A DNA stretch of 64,000 nt from the NCBI RefSeq assembly GCF_964204645.1, contig NC_134036.1, positions 1,922,001 to 1,986,000 of the forward strand, read 5' to 3'. This DNA is from Tubulanus polymorphus (Eukaryota; Nemertea; Palaeonemertea; Tubulaniformes; Tubulanidae). Each line of letters begins with the position of its first letter. Position 1 is the first letter of the stretch. The notes below the pieces were generated by a model that did no database searches, was not told where the DNA came from, and saw only the letters and a list, made by a program, of their open reading frames with translations. The translations under genes were made by a program, and so were the position numbers. Of the stretch, positions 23,646-35,723 are shown piece by piece.

Positions 23646-24880
23646 ATCTCTTGAGTTGAAAACCTAACCTAGAACAGTTGAACCGGGATCCTGAATTATT
23701 TGATATTTTCGCTTGCTATATCGCTATCACGATCGCTTCGATATCGCGTGCGGCGTTTAATTCATTTTTCTTCGGAGCAGCACAAATTTCAATCGAACAA
23801 ATTTCACATCATCATCGACCGCTAGAATAGATTGCTGATAATTCAGAGAGCGGTGAATTCGAGGATGCCGTGATTGATATTACGAAGGTCGTTTCATCAG
23901 TCTCCTAAAGTGCTGCTGCTGCTGCTACTGCTGCTGTTACTTCAGATGTCTGATGATGAAACTGCGTCATCTTTGAGTCAATAATATTCAATGTCAGCAA
24001 CATCAATTTGAATTGCAGATAAGATCGAAGGGGAACGAATCTTCTTCGCTCCGTTCCCAGCGCCGAGGAGTTATGTTGTGTCGATAGATATTTTCGTCGG
24101 ACTCGAATTTTCGCTATTTTCGCTATAATCTTTGCTGCGGATATATTTCTCGAAATTTAAACGTTTCGAAGAACTCGAAATTTAGAACGTTGTTGAATAT
24201 CTCGATTAGACCTACCTGAAGATCGCGACAGGGGTCTGTCTTAATATTAAAAAAATAACAGACTTTTGAAATGCTTATTTCAAACGGCAGATGGAAAATA
24301 ATTTCGTCTCCAATTTCGATGAACTATTGCTGTTATTGCCTGAACGATAACAGGACCTTCAAAGCGACGAGATTCAGCGTGGCTTCGAACCAGTTCGTAG
24401 ACAATATCACGACTTTTTTAAGCTCGCTTCACTTTGGTATCATCGTCACCATCATCATCATCATCATCATCATCATCATTGTTATCGTCATCCTTTAGAT
24501 CCACAAACACACACGTGATTCATCTGAATCACGCTCGCCTGCCAGGGTAAGGTTTCAAAAAGAGCGTAGATACGTTTCATCTCGTTAACATATATCACAC
24601 ATTCAAGGATACCTCGATAGCAAAGATGATATCTCATGAGATATCGTATGAAATTGGTAACGCGATATATTGATAATTGATATGGGCAAAAAGGAAAGTC
24701 GCTTTACTTGAAATCTCACGTATAGACGTCATAAAAAACAAACATAGCTGAATCCCCATATGACGTCACAATGAAGTGATGAATAACTCTCTGCCAGAAA
24801 GAAGATGTCTGATTTACTTAATCCTCCACAATGACATCAGTTTCTCACGGTTGAGCTGGTAATATAGACACTCCACAAAA
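23646..24880. other. Intergenic with CTG and ATC microsatellites
   Basis: No gene. A CTG run lies at about 23912-23938 and a CAT/ATC run at about 24449-24480. Between them the DNA shows only short frames. The CAT run lies inside a 75-codon frame, but the isoleucine-rich tail is an artefact of the repeat. Confidence 0.6.
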
Positions 24881-24884
24881 AAAC

Positions 24885-25035
24885 GGCTACCTCAGTAGAT
24901 CCCCCTATGACATCATCAAATAAGGTAGCAATAACATATGCACTTCAAGAAAAGATGGCTACGTCTATAAATCCCCTTATGACATCATCAAGATGTAGTA
25001 ACATAGCTATTTCTGGAAAAGATGGCTCCATCCAT
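24885..25035 (+). repeat. Dispersed AAAGATGGCTAC / CCCCTATGACATCA repeat, 2 copies
   Basis: Two copies of ATCCCCCTATGACATCATCAA (second with one change), each followed by a spacer and AAAGATGGCTAC/AAAGATGGCTCC. It matches the block at 5.39-5.52 kb, showing a dispersed family of about 75-bp units. Confidence 0.6.
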
Positions 25036-26145
25036 GGTGGTGTTGAATGAGAATTTATTGGGGCAGCCATAATTTTTTTGTCTCTGAAACTCTTTATGGT
25101 CGTCTGAGATGTATAATGATTAGACATTGTTTCTATTCATAAGAGATCGTAATCTTCCGCGTGAGACTGATGCCCGACACGTGTCTCCGATAGACTGGTG
25201 TTCACACGCCAAAAACGTCTCAAATCGCGTAAATTCTCGCACCTGTCACGTGCGCACGCGAGATGTTCGTCTTCAGGCGTCGATTTTAATTACAGCCTTT
25301 TCTCGAATGGTAATTACAGTATGACCGAAGGACAAATCCGAGCCGCGCTGACAAAAGGCTTTCTCTCCCCCGAGAGAGATGCCGCGCAGCAGCAGCAGCA
25401 GAAGCTGGTGCTCGTTACAATGACGTCATAAGGAAGCGCTGGCAGGAGGCCAACAAACGTATTCCCAATTTGTATCGATCGATCGGGCAGATGGCCGACG
25501 AGTCGAGAGGGAGAGCAGCCGAATTCACTGGTGTAGATTGGACGAGATAATGGTCTGTAATGTGTGTGTAGTATGGCTGGTCCTCCCCTCATCCCCTCCC
25601 CCTCACCCCTCACCCCCTCTTTCTCTCTGTATACACCAGTGAACCGTTCATGACGTTTACTACTCGACGTTTAGATTAATCCCGCACTAATCTGATTAGG
25701 GAGTAAATATAAAATCCCCCGTTAGCCGTCTGTCGTCTGTTGAGGCACTGTTTCATCCACACGTACCAAGCCATGTGCGCGCATTTTAGAATTTAGGATA
25801 TGAAATGGTCGTCTGGCATCTGGCGCGCTGGGACAGGGGAAGGGACTCTGATACAGCATTCAAACCTGTCGTCACGAAAATTCTGCATTAATCTATAATT
25901 CCCTGGACCATGGACTCTAGAAACGCCGATGATTTGTCAGGTAAATAACTGACATGACAGTAGACTATCTCACAGTATCAATCGAAATAAGGTTTATCAG
26001 GATATTGGCACGATTTGGTAAATAAAAAGATGAACCGACCCGCGCCGGCATGCGAGTTCGAGAAGGGACCTGCGGCCAGTGAGTTCATGCCCTGAGATAG
26101 TATAGTAGATCAGTTTGAAAGTGTAATTGTACCGAAATGAGTGCT
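25036..26145. other. Intergenic, no gene seen
   Basis: Overlapping frames of 60-99 codons on both strands without a recognisable domain. A short CAG run lies at 25388-25402 and a CCCCTCA-type simple repeat at about 25575-25612. Confidence 0.5.
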
Positions 26146-26149
26146 TTTG

Positions 26150-26530
26150 GCGGCGAGGAGCCCCTGGAAAGCGAGTACTCTGAAATCGTGTAAAGATCTC
26201 GCGATGAAGGCAACCCTGGCAAGTTGCCTGAGATACTGGCAGATGATGCTAGAGGGACCCCTGGTAATCGAGGTTTCCGAGGTCCTGTCACGCATGATGA
26301 GAATATTGAGATGGTTGATCTATGGCAATCGAGTTTCCTGAGATCGCGACACATGACGATACTTCACGCGAAGGCACCTCTGGCGCGTGAGGTCTCTCCG
26401 AGAGTAATACGGCACTCGAAATGATACTTCGACGACGTTGTGACGAGCCCCTGGCGAGCGAGTTTGCGGGATCGTTGTGGCATGCTACGGAAAGCACCCC
26501 TGGCGAGCGAGAGTCGCCGAGAGACCAGTC
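26150..26530 (+). repeat. Degenerate repeat around CACCCCTGGCGAGCGAG
   Basis: About six diverged units of 55-75 bp. Each has a core like GCACCCCTGGCGAGCGAG (variants GAGCCCCTGGAAAGCGAG, GGACCCCTGGTAATCGAG, GCACCTCTGGCGCGTGAG), then CCGAGA and a GATGATAC-like segment. Frames on both strands through it are artefacts. Confidence 0.7.
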
Positions 26531-26875
26531 ACGAACAGCTGACGAGATTTAAGATGAAAGCCGCGTATGGACGCCAAGGGGCAGCGCAAACATCCATTTG
26601 TTTCCAGACACCGTAATCCACTTATGTAAAATCCCACGTCAAATTCAGATTCTCGGTTTAGGATGAAGTGATTTTTGTTTTCGTAAAAGATTTCCTACGA
26701 GTTCGTCACCGTCCGAGTGTGTGCGCGCGGCTGGTGTGCGCGCACGGATGTGTGCCTCTTTAATGACTCAAAATGATCTATTATGAATGTCACAAAGAAC
26801 ACGCATCAACATTAATTTCTCAACATAGATAATGAATCATCATTCTATTTTCCAGACAATCCGAATGAAAGCATT

Positions 26876-27452
26876 ACCTTCAAATAACTTCCCCTCCCCT
26901 CACAGCTATGGTATCGGCACCTTAGTGGGGTTTCCTTCAAATAACTTCCCTCCCCTCACAGCTATGGTCGCAGCCCCCTAGTGGTGTCACCTTCAAATAA
27001 CTTCCCCTCCCCTCACAGCTATGGTATCGGCACCTTAGTGGGGTTTCCTTCAAATAACTTCCCTCCCCTCACAGCTATGGTCGCAGCCCCCTAGTGGTGT
27101 CACCTTCAAATAACTTCCCCTCCCCTCACAGCTATGGTATCGGCACCTTAGTGGGGTTTCCTTCAAATAACTTCCCTCCCCTCACAGCTATGGTCGCAGC
27201 CCCCTAGTGGTGTCACCTTCAAATAACTTCCCCTCCCCTCACAGCTATGGTATCGGCACCCTAGTGGGGTTACCTTCAAATAACTTCCCCTCCCCTCACA
27301 GCTATGGTCGCAGCCCCCTAGTGGTGTCACCTTCATCAACTTCCCCTCCCCTCACAGCTATGGTATCACCACCCTAGTGTTACCTTCAAATAACTTCCCC
27401 TCCCCTAACAGTTGTGGTAGCAGCATCTTAGTGGTGTTACCTTCAAATAACT
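26876..27452 (+). repeat. 57-bp repeat, 10 copies, with a 113-bp dimer carrying CTCF-like motifs
   Basis: Ten units of CCTTCAAATAACTTCCCCTC plus CCTCACAGCTATGG. In units 1-8 two monomer types alternate, giving a dimer of 113-114 bp; the last two monomers are diverged. One type contains GCAGCCCCCTAGTGG (cores from 26971, 27084, 27197 and 27311), which fits the reverse of the conserved CTCF core CCASYAGRKGGCRSY at 14 of 15 positions. The other has GGCACCTTAGTGG, a poorer fit. Related single copies lie at 39.23 kb and about 20.0 kb. Confidence 0.85.
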
Positions 27453-27454
27453 TT

Positions 27455-28050
27455 CCATGGACCTCGAAGTCGGAATGGGGATTATGGTGGTCAGTACTGT
27501 GGTTCATCAAGACAAAGAGCATGTCCCAATTTAGGACATAATCTTGCATTTTCCACTTATACAAACATTTACAACACAATCAAAGCCTATTTCACTCATC
27601 AATTAGTGCATAGCTTCGGGCTGGGCATTTGCTCGTCAAGATTACAAGATTTCAGATTTTCACAAAGACACATCGTTAGCTTGTGCTCATCTACTCGCCC
27701 TACACAGGCGAGCCGGAATCCATCAGATCCACTCAGAACAAATTCAATATTCATGAGTTGTTTAAATCGGGCAACAATGGAGACCGATGTGATTTGATTT
27801 ACGCCGCGGGAAAGTGGTAGAATTTTCCGAGCGATTTGAATGCGTGGAATAGTTCCTAATCCACGAACAATGCCGAACAATACCGAAGTACGCTGGGCAA
27901 GATGATCTTGTCGCTTCGTAACGACATCCGGTATGCTCCGGGAGCACTTTTGAGATTCTCTCCTTTGGTATAATGATTACCCATGTCTGTTCTATCTATT
28001 TTCGTCCGCCTGCTCTGTGTTCGATCATATGTGTGGAAATGTTATTGCAT
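27455..28050. other. Intergenic, unassigned 93-codon minus-strand frame
   Basis: A minus-strand frame at 27599-27880 (93 codons) has ordinary, non-repetitive amino-acid composition but matches no family I recognise and has no clear splice sites. Left unassigned. Confidence 0.3.
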
Positions 28051-28054
28051 TGAT

Positions 28055-28428
28055 CAATTTGACCACCACAACACAGCACCACAGCACCACAGCACCACAA
28101 CTCTGTGCACTAGGCTACTGTCGTTAAGTTGGTTTGCTTAAATGTAGTCCTGGGCCCGGTTAGGTTGAGACCTTCAGTCCAATTTGGCCAACACAACACA
28201 GCACCACAGCACCACCACTCTGTGCACTAGGCTACTGTCGTGAAGTTGGTTTGCTTAAATGTAGGCCTGGTCCCGGTTTGGTTGAGACCTTCAGTCCAAT
28301 TTGGCCACCACAACACAGCACCACAGCACCACAGCACCACCACTCTGTGCACTAGGCTACTGTCGTGAAGTTGGTTTGCTTAAATGTAGGCCTGGTCCCG
28401 GTTTGGTTGAGACCTTTAGTCCAAAATT
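28055..28428 (+). repeat. About 120-128-bp tandem repeat, 3 copies
   Basis: Three units with AACACAGCACCACAGCACCAC, TCTGTGCACTAGGCTACTGT and AGTTGGTTTGCTTAAATGTA, then GGTTGAGACCTTCAGTCC. The length difference comes from the number of CAGCACCA sub-repeats. Confidence 0.9.
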
Positions 28429-28690
28429 GGTCTTGAATCTTACGACTAGTCTAAAGCTGTAAGATTGGCTATATAACTACGGGGTCGGTCCCATAGTCAT
28501 GGGTTAGACTCAAGACCAGCCTAAAACCTTGGGTCTGTAAACAATCTTACAACTTAAGACCAGTCTTAAGATCAAAGATCAATTTTGAACTTAAATCTCA
28601 ACTAGATGGAACCGGCCCAAGAAGTCTAAGGCGGCTCTTAAGTCTAAGACATGACTAACCGGCCTTAGGTACTATAACCGCCACCTCATA
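28429..28690. repeat. Degenerate CTTAAGAC/GTCTTAAG repeat region
   Basis: Many fragments of the family arrayed at 30.26 kb in both orientations, for example CAACTTAAGACCAGTCTTAAG, itself palindromic. It runs directly on from the preceding array. Confidence 0.55.
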
Positions 28691-30255
28691 AAACAACGTT
28701 TATCGTCGATGTTGGCCCCGAAGTCATTTAATAACAATAGTCATTTACATATTGCTTCGTCGTGATGGAGATACAGAGAAGACGCCGCGAACCGTTCAGG
28801 CGTGAGCTCATCTGCCTTTGACAGATGGGAATTAATCCCACCATCAAAGCGATGCCTGTCAAAACAGCCCCTGGCACTCGACTAATATCGCCGAATTCTT
28901 CCACGAGACTTGCGATTTTGTGAGGCTTCCACGAGATTCGTAATGACCGGGACATCTTTATTGGTTCCATATTTTTTTCCGTACGTTGATGCTGACTCGT
29001 CTCAGCTTTACGCGTCTCTGGAAACGTCTTCTTTGTTCGCTGCTGTAAGTGCAACGTAAAGCCGCCTTCTCCGGGCGCAGTTTCGCGAAGAAGTTTTAAG
29101 TTGAAAATGGTAAAGTTTTTTTGAAGTAACTTCTAGAACTTGATAAATAATGACGAAGGCATGAATTAATGTGATACTCTATAATATTGGTAATTTTACG
29201 GCAGACATCTTTACTTGGGACAATCTAGCAATGCAGATGGATACATAATAAGCATACTTTATTTCCAAGCCCGAGGGCTGTACCAGAAGAGGGAAGATGC
29301 CCTATAAATGTGTAATAATGATATTGATTATGATAACAATAATACCGATAACGATAAATGATAATTATAATAAGGCAGTGACCCCTAGTGAGAGGTCGCT
29401 TTATCGATTTGACATTGAAGAAGAAGGTGGTGGCAATCATTTTTTTCCTGGAAAGGTGGTAAGAATACTAGAAATAATACCAAGAATATTATCATTAATA
29501 TCATCATCAGTATTATTAGGATTGTAGTGATATATTGTTGATAATGTTGATGATACCACGAGGCGGTCACCAGTTCTGGAAGGTCGCCGGCTATATCGAC
29601 GAAGGGAATCATCATTTTTCGATACGTCGAAAAAATGGCCGCCAGTATATCTCTGGATATAGAAGATTGTATTCTGTTCGCAAGACTTTAGTCTATAAAC
29701 ATGTGTGATATATCAGCAATTAAGTCGCCAAGGCGTCTAATATTCTACTATTTACCCAACTCTTGACGCGGCGTAAAATACAGATTGGTTCTTTGCGACG
29801 GACACGTGTCGAGCACGGCGTGACTAACCCCCGTCCACTACTTGACGTCTCCCATCTCTCGAGAATACTACAATCTATTCTCCGCTTTTTCTCGAGTAAA
29901 CACGGTTATATCTATATACCACTCGAGGACCAATGCGCACGTGTCGCAACACGAGTGTCGAAGTGGGTTAGTCCGAATCGAATTCTTGTGATTTTTGACC
30001 CGGAGACAATGAACACGAATTGTTGTTCTTTCTGTTATGTGGATAGCAACGGCATAAATTTCGTTTAGGGCACGAGCGAGCTTTCTAAGGGAAAATCTTT
30101 CTTTCAAGTCGGTTTTGCAGTTTAATGATGAGAAGAAACTTTTTATGAATAAGTGCCGAAGGGGAAAAATGGATCACATCAGCGACTTAATCTTGTAACT
30201 GTACTTTTACATCGATGTCCACGTGTTATTCGGTTTCTTTACTTATAAGGTCTTG
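28691..30255. other. Intergenic, no gene seen
   Basis: Frames of 76-108 codons overlap on opposite strands and have no recognisable domain. Bases 29370-29625 contain two diverged copies of a block with GAGGTCGCTTTATCGA or AAGGTCGCCGGCTATATCGA, separated by an ATA/ATT-rich spacer. Confidence 0.5.
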
Positions 30256-30257
30256 TC

Positions 30258-30662
30258 AGTCCATAAGGTCTTAGGTTGTTAGATTGGCTATCAAACCAAG
30301 ATGTGCTTAGACTGGTCTTAAGTTATAAGATTGGCTATTCAACTAAGATAGATCTAGACTGGTCTCAATTTGTTAGTTTGGTTATAGAATCAAAATGAGC
30401 TTAGAACAGCCTTAAGTCGTTAGATTGGTTATATAACCAAATGAGCTTAGACTGGTCTTAAGTTATTAGATTGGTTATAGAACCAAAATGAGCTTAGAAT
30501 AGCCTTAAGTTGTAAGATTGGCTATAGAACCATAATGAGCTTGGATCGGTCTTAAGTTGTAAGATTGGCTATAGAACCAGAATGAGCTTAGACTGGTCTT
30601 AACTTGTAAGATTGGCTTTAGAACTAAGATGAGCTTAGACTAGTCTTAAGTTATCGGAATGT
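30258..30662 (+). repeat. 47-bp tandem repeat, about 8 copies
   Basis: Units of GGTCTTAAGTTGTAAGATTG plus GCTATAGAACCAAGATGAGCTTAGACT with 10-20 percent divergence. The same unit appears singly at 20.63 kb and in fragments at 28.43-28.69 kb and 37.98-38.4 kb. Confidence 0.9.
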
Positions 30663-32055
30663 CTGTACAACTGACCCTCAGGCCATCGACGTTCGTTACT
30701 GTGCAAACAAAAGTAAATTAACGATTTGGTATTCTCGATTGGGATTCTGATACGGACGGGAAATTGATGCGGCCAATGCGAATAGCACGTAATCCTGGAC
30801 ACCTGTCATTGGCATCTAAATTACCCAACTGACCACTCAGTGCACATCGTGATTTGACAGATGCGCTGCTTGTTAACTCACAAACACATCGCCGTAATCG
30901 AAACGCTGGAAGCCACTCGATAAAATCCCGGAGGTGATTGCGCCAATTGTATCTGAATTATGACAGATAATGGACGTAGCCATCTGGCCAAATTCCGGAC
31001 CAATCGACCAATAATAAACATTAACCCACAACGCACTGCTTCTCGAGTATTGCAGACGACACTTGAAAATCAGATTGAGAAGACGGCAGGGGTACTGCGT
31101 TTGGAGGATCATCTTAGCAAGACAATGTGTCTAATAAGGGTTTGGACTGACATGGTTGGGCAGACAGCAGGGATATTGCGTTGGGGTCTCTACTTGCACA
31201 GTGTGTCTGTCTCCTTCGATTGAGAAGACTGCATTGGACATTCGTGTAATCATTTGTCAGATACTTCAAGCTTGGAGAGACAGCAGGAATATTGCGTTAG
31301 TTATCTCTCCTCTGACAAAATGTGTCTAATTTCGTCAGAAACTCAACTAATCGATTCACACACGTCTCTTCAAATCGAGACGACATTAGACTCTTCTTGT
31401 CGTGAACGTCCTTGCAGTAATAATAACACTGAATGATTACTTCAAGCTTGGGCTGACAGCATTCGGGAATCGCTTTTTACGCCAAGTGTTTTATCTCTTC
31501 TAAAACTTTTGTTTGTCCCTGCGTTGTAACAGAAGGCCTCTTCTGTCGTTGCGCAGACAATGTATTGCTTCTTATTTTTTGGCGCTTCTCATTTTTTTTT
31601 AAATTCAGATTCTCGTACATTTACTGAACAAAACTAATTTGTATTTGACTAGTAGGCTGATGTGAACTCGGTTTTCGAAGTTCAAATATTCCCAAAAAAG
31701 ATTTAGTCAAACAAAATGCATTTATCAATCGATTTGTGGTTTGTTTATCAGAAAGCTTACTGTATTTCGATTAATACTTTGTGTTGAAATTAATTTATCA
31801 AGAAGATGAATGAATGATACATCTCCCCTCTTAAAGAACTTCATATCAGCCTCAATTTTATGATGCTATATGGAGACTTTTGAAGCGGACATTTTTTCAA
31901 GTCCACATCAATTTGATGATGTTTGTGTTGATGCCAGTAGGGTCTAAAAAGTCTCTCTTCTCTGCGGGTAGTTTAGCAGGCTTCCTTTGATGAAACACTC
32001 CGAGTTCGTGCTGTACAGATTACCTCCCACACAATAAGAACAAACAGAGCCCGAA
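30663..32055. other. Intergenic with degenerate repeats around GACAGCAGGGATATTGCGTT
   Basis: Three to four diverged copies of a block containing GACAGCAGGNATATTGCGTT and ACAATGTGTCT lie between 31080 and 31460. No gene is supported elsewhere in the stretch. Confidence 0.5.
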
Positions 32056-32061
32056 AACTTT

Positions 32062-32805
32062 TTGAGAACTTTTTTATTCAACGTTTCGACTATATCCTAA
32101 TAGTCATCTTCAGGAATACTGTATTCCTTGAGCTAGTGTAGTCTATTCAACGATTAGACCATATCCTAATAGTAATCTTCAGGAATACTGTATTCCTTGA
32201 GCTAGTGTAGTTTATTCGACGTTTCGACTATATCCTAATAGTCATCTTCAGGAATACTGTATTCCTTGAGTTAGTGTAGTTTATTCAACGTTTCGACTTT
32301 ATCCTAATAGTCATCTTCAGGAATACTGTATTCCTTGAGCTAGTGTAGTTTATTCAACGTTTCGACTTTATCCTAATAGTCATCTTCAGGAATACTGTAT
32401 TCCTTGAGCTAGTGTAGTTTATTCAACGTTACGACTTTATCCTAATAGTCATCTTCAGGAATACTGTATTCCTTGAGCTAGTGTAGTTTATTCAACGTTT
32501 CGACTTTATCCTAATATCATCTTCAGGAATACTGTATACCTTGAGCTAGTGTAGTTTATTCAACGTTTCGACTATATCCTAATAGTCATCTTCAGGAATA
32601 CTGTATTCCTTGAGCTAGTGTAGTTTATTCAACGTTTCGACTTTATCCTAATAGTCATCTTCAGGAATACTGTATTCCTTGAGCTAGTGTAGCTTATTCA
32701 ACGTTTCGACTTTATCCTAATAGTCATCTTCAGGAATACTGTATTCATTGAGCTAGTGTAGTTTATTCAACGTTTTGACTTTGTCCTTATACAGGTAATC
32801 ATATT
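32062..32805 (-). repeat. 69-bp satellite, about 10 copies, minus orientation
   Basis: Units read on the minus strand as CCTGAAGATGACTATTAGGA, TAAAGTCGAAACGTTGAATA, AACTACACTAGCTCAAGG and the near-palindrome AGGAATACAGTATTCCT. The copies are about 95 percent alike by eye and decay at the right end. The same unit forms a larger array in the opposite orientation at 41.1-42.27 kb. Each unit carries CTGAAGA, a pairable TGACT...AGTCG stem and GAAAC, resembling part of a hammerhead ribozyme core. Confidence 0.95.
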
Positions 32806-33630
32806 CAGGAATGTGTTCACAAAAGTAGCGAAAAAAAAAAACAATTCTGCTCATAGACGAATATCAAAGTTACAGCGAAAAAATGATGTTCTGCTTCAAT
32901 TGCAGGTTTGCACTATTACGGTGCGCATATGCACTACCAGATTACCCAATTTTCATCTTTCAATCTTAAATTTGACATCCCTGCACACTCCTTGAGCAAG
33001 TTTATTCAAAGTTTCCGGAATTCGACTATCCTGATAACCATCTACAGGAATACTGGATCTGTCTCCCCGTCCCCCAGGAAACACATGTACACGTATCTGT
33101 AGCCACTTATATAGACATCTTCGCAATGTGCGAATAATCAGCGGAATGGACATAAAAAAATATACCCGTTAGTGATACCATCACGTTTTTTACCAACAGC
33201 ACGAGTCTTACACAGACAGAGAGAGAGAAAGACAAGGAAAGAGGGAGATAGAGAGAGAGTGGAGAGAGTGGAGAGAGTTTGTATCGTTCTCGTGTTTGAG
33301 TGGTCGCGGCTACACGAGTACGTGACCAGAATAGAATCATTTATTGGCTTAATCTAGAACCCGGTAATTGTAGTGTGAAGGCATCATTTTTCTGTAGCCC
33401 TTCCATACACGGTTAACACTTTTTTATTCTTTATCTGTAGCTGGTTAGTCATACCACGTTTAGGTAAATAGCTCGGACGTTTTGTCCAGATAGAAATTCA
33501 GTATATTTCCTTTGTTCGCCTGTTCATTAAGGACAGATACAAAGCCGAAAAGTTCAATTATTGTTTTTCAAGCTTCTTAACCATTTAGTGAATGAGACAA
33601 GAGACTCAACAAATTAATTAATACATGAAA
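32806..33630. other. Intergenic, no gene seen
   Basis: Short frames only; a GA-rich patch lies at about 33214-33280. Confidence 0.5.
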
Positions 33631-33634
33631 TTTG

Positions 33635-33835
33635 GTACTATGGCTAAAATGATATCTTGTTTATCCGAATCATTTTCTTAAACTGCAATAAAATTTGTAA
33701 TCAGTTCATTTCTATAATTGTCGGGTCTGTTATTGTTAGATTGATCATGATTTCTTAACAAGAAAGGTAATATACATGGTAGATAAGCGGCCGGTCGGGT
33801 CAACTTTTAAGCTCAGCAGAAATTTCATTAATTTC
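33635..33835 (-). mobile_element. Dispersed element of the 126-bp family, long form
   Basis: Read on the minus strand, it has the same order as copies at 53.30 and 62.60 kb: a GTTGACCCGACCGGCCGC-like end, ACAGACCCGACA, ATGAACTGATTACA and a TTGCAGTTT block. The ends both contain a GACCCGGCCG-type word, so the element may be flanked by related direct repeats. It encodes no protein; class unknown (SINE-like or non-autonomous DNA element). Confidence 0.55.
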
Positions 33836-35200
33836 AAAGCCGCTCATTCAGTAGGATCAGCACAGATTTAGTTTGTATGACGAGGCTTTTGATGAATGCA
33901 GTTTGATAGAATATGAGGTATTCTGAAACCTGTCCTGGAACAAAGTCCTACTTCGTCTGGTATGAGCAGCCGTTCAAGTTCTCAGTAATTCTGTCAAGTT
34001 TTTCTGTGTCGGGTTGCATTTTCATGAGGGGGCTCTAGTAAGAGCGAGTTAGGATCAGCTTCGATAAGATCCCGAATTAGGACGGAGAAGATCCATGTTT
34101 TGAAAATCCGTTTTATAGAATATAGATCTGATTATTTCAGAGTAGTTTCTACTCCTTTTAAGAACTTCTACCAAAATATCAAAATACTCAATAATATAGA
34201 ATAATTTCTAGTTCATTTTCAACGAAACTACTATGTTTTGAAACTCAGGCATCAGGTATCAGGTAGTCTAGACTGGATGTCTTTATTCCCAAGGTTGGAG
34301 TGACCCCCTGCCTACGGAATTTAACCAGCTGCGCCGTTAGTGAACACGCACCGTTTGAGATGCGAGCTTTATTAACTGCGCTTTAGGCTTGAATCGATTA
34401 AAAAACCCATCTCTCGAGTGGTGCTTCTCTTCTAGTTAAAGTGTCGTCTGTGTTTGTTCGAGACAGAGGTCAAAAAGGTCACATTGGATTTCGTTTATTT
34501 GCATAAAAGCGAGCTAAGAAAAATCGGCAATGTGGCTAAAGCAGCGGTAATAATTTACAGATTGAATTTATTTTGTTTGGATACCATGTTTTTGACGAAA
34601 TTGAAGTAAATTCGTAATCAATAAGCCACCCCGAGAAAGGACCAATCGTGAAATATGGATTGATTTCCAAGGCTACTTTGGACGCTTATCTTAAAATATT
34701 TTCACATTTACCCCCCTTGTGGGGAGCCCAAAAATAATAAAATAATAATAATAATCAAGCTAGCCGATCGTTGTTGTCGTGAAGATTTAAACCACAAACA
34801 ATCAGATTATTTTTACGGTGTTTCTTGCAAATGCTCGCAAATATTTGATTTAAACCATCTCACAGATAAAATCGATACGATGACGTCACCGATACTGGGG
34901 TGTTTCTATTTTTTAATGTAATTTCCCGATATTTAGATCATGCGCATTCCTATTGCAGTATGATACGTTCCTGGAATCGGGTTAGTTCCTTCGTCCACCG
35001 ATAGACGGCTCTGTCTGTATGAATTGTCGCCTTGTCGAGCTCCTGCTGGATTTTGCTCCCTAAAATGTCATTTTCTTTCTCACATATTATTTCTTTAGTA
35101 GAACGATTAACAATTCCTAAACTTGTTATATTATATCATTATATCATTTATGATAATTCTTGATATAAATTATATATATTATTATATCATAATATATTGT
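33836..35200. other. Intergenic, no gene seen
   Basis: AT-rich, short frames, no clear repeat array. Confidence 0.5.
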
Positions 35201-35207
35201 ATATGAT

Positions 35208-35335
35208 ACCGGATCCAGTTCCACAGTTATGAGTTAGAGTTAACTCTGAGTTAGATTTAGTTCATTTTCAATGAGTTAACTCAGAGTCAATTCTTTACTC
35301 GCAATTGCGAAACTGAACCCTGAATTGCTAGTCAA
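35208..35335. mobile_element. Diverged MITE-like element with CCAGTTCCACAGTT end
   Basis: Starts ATCCAGTTCCACAGTTATGAG and ends with a decayed complement (TTGCGAAACTGAACCC). Its interior GTTCATTTTCAATGAGTTAA matches, in inverse, the interior of the better-preserved copy at 50949-51056. Confidence 0.5.
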
Positions 35336-35579
35336 AGTAACTAGAAATATACTATTAAACAATTATGTTTAATATATAATGGCTTTCTGTTTGTCCCCAA
35401 TAATAGATTTTATTTTTGTTTTGATTGTAGATATTTTTAAAGTTATAATTATCATGCATACCGTAGTAATACTAGCTAAATGAGATTAAATAAAATAAAC
35501 TTTGAAATTTCAAAATGGCGGCAGTAAATTTCAAATAAATTTCGATTAATCTCATAAGAACGCATGCTTTAAGAATGAA

Positions 35580-35610
35580 CAAACGAAACGAAACGAAACG
35601 AAACGAAACA
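35580..35610. repeat. (AAACG)n pentanucleotide
   Basis: Five to six copies of AAACG/ACGAA. Region 35336-35720 otherwise shows no gene. Confidence 0.85.
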
Positions 35611-35723
35611 AAAATAAAATTGAGAAGGCTTTCTTATGAGGGCCAAGCAAAAGCCAGAAATAGAAGAGAGACAACAAGAGAAGAGTCTCCGTATCTTTGC
35701 GCGTCTATCAACCACGGTGAATT

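Noticed and set aside
27599-27880. 93-codon minus frame with normal composition
   Set aside because: No recognisable family and no convincing splice sites; too short to call alone.
29763-30107. 101-codon + frame overlapping a 79-codon minus frame
   Set aside because: Antisense overlap and no domain; typical random frames.
32062-32805. Calling the 69-bp unit an active hammerhead ribozyme
   Set aside because: The CUGANGA and GAAAC boxes with a stem are visible, but no valid cleavage site with helices I and III could be drawn; kept only as a testable resemblance.
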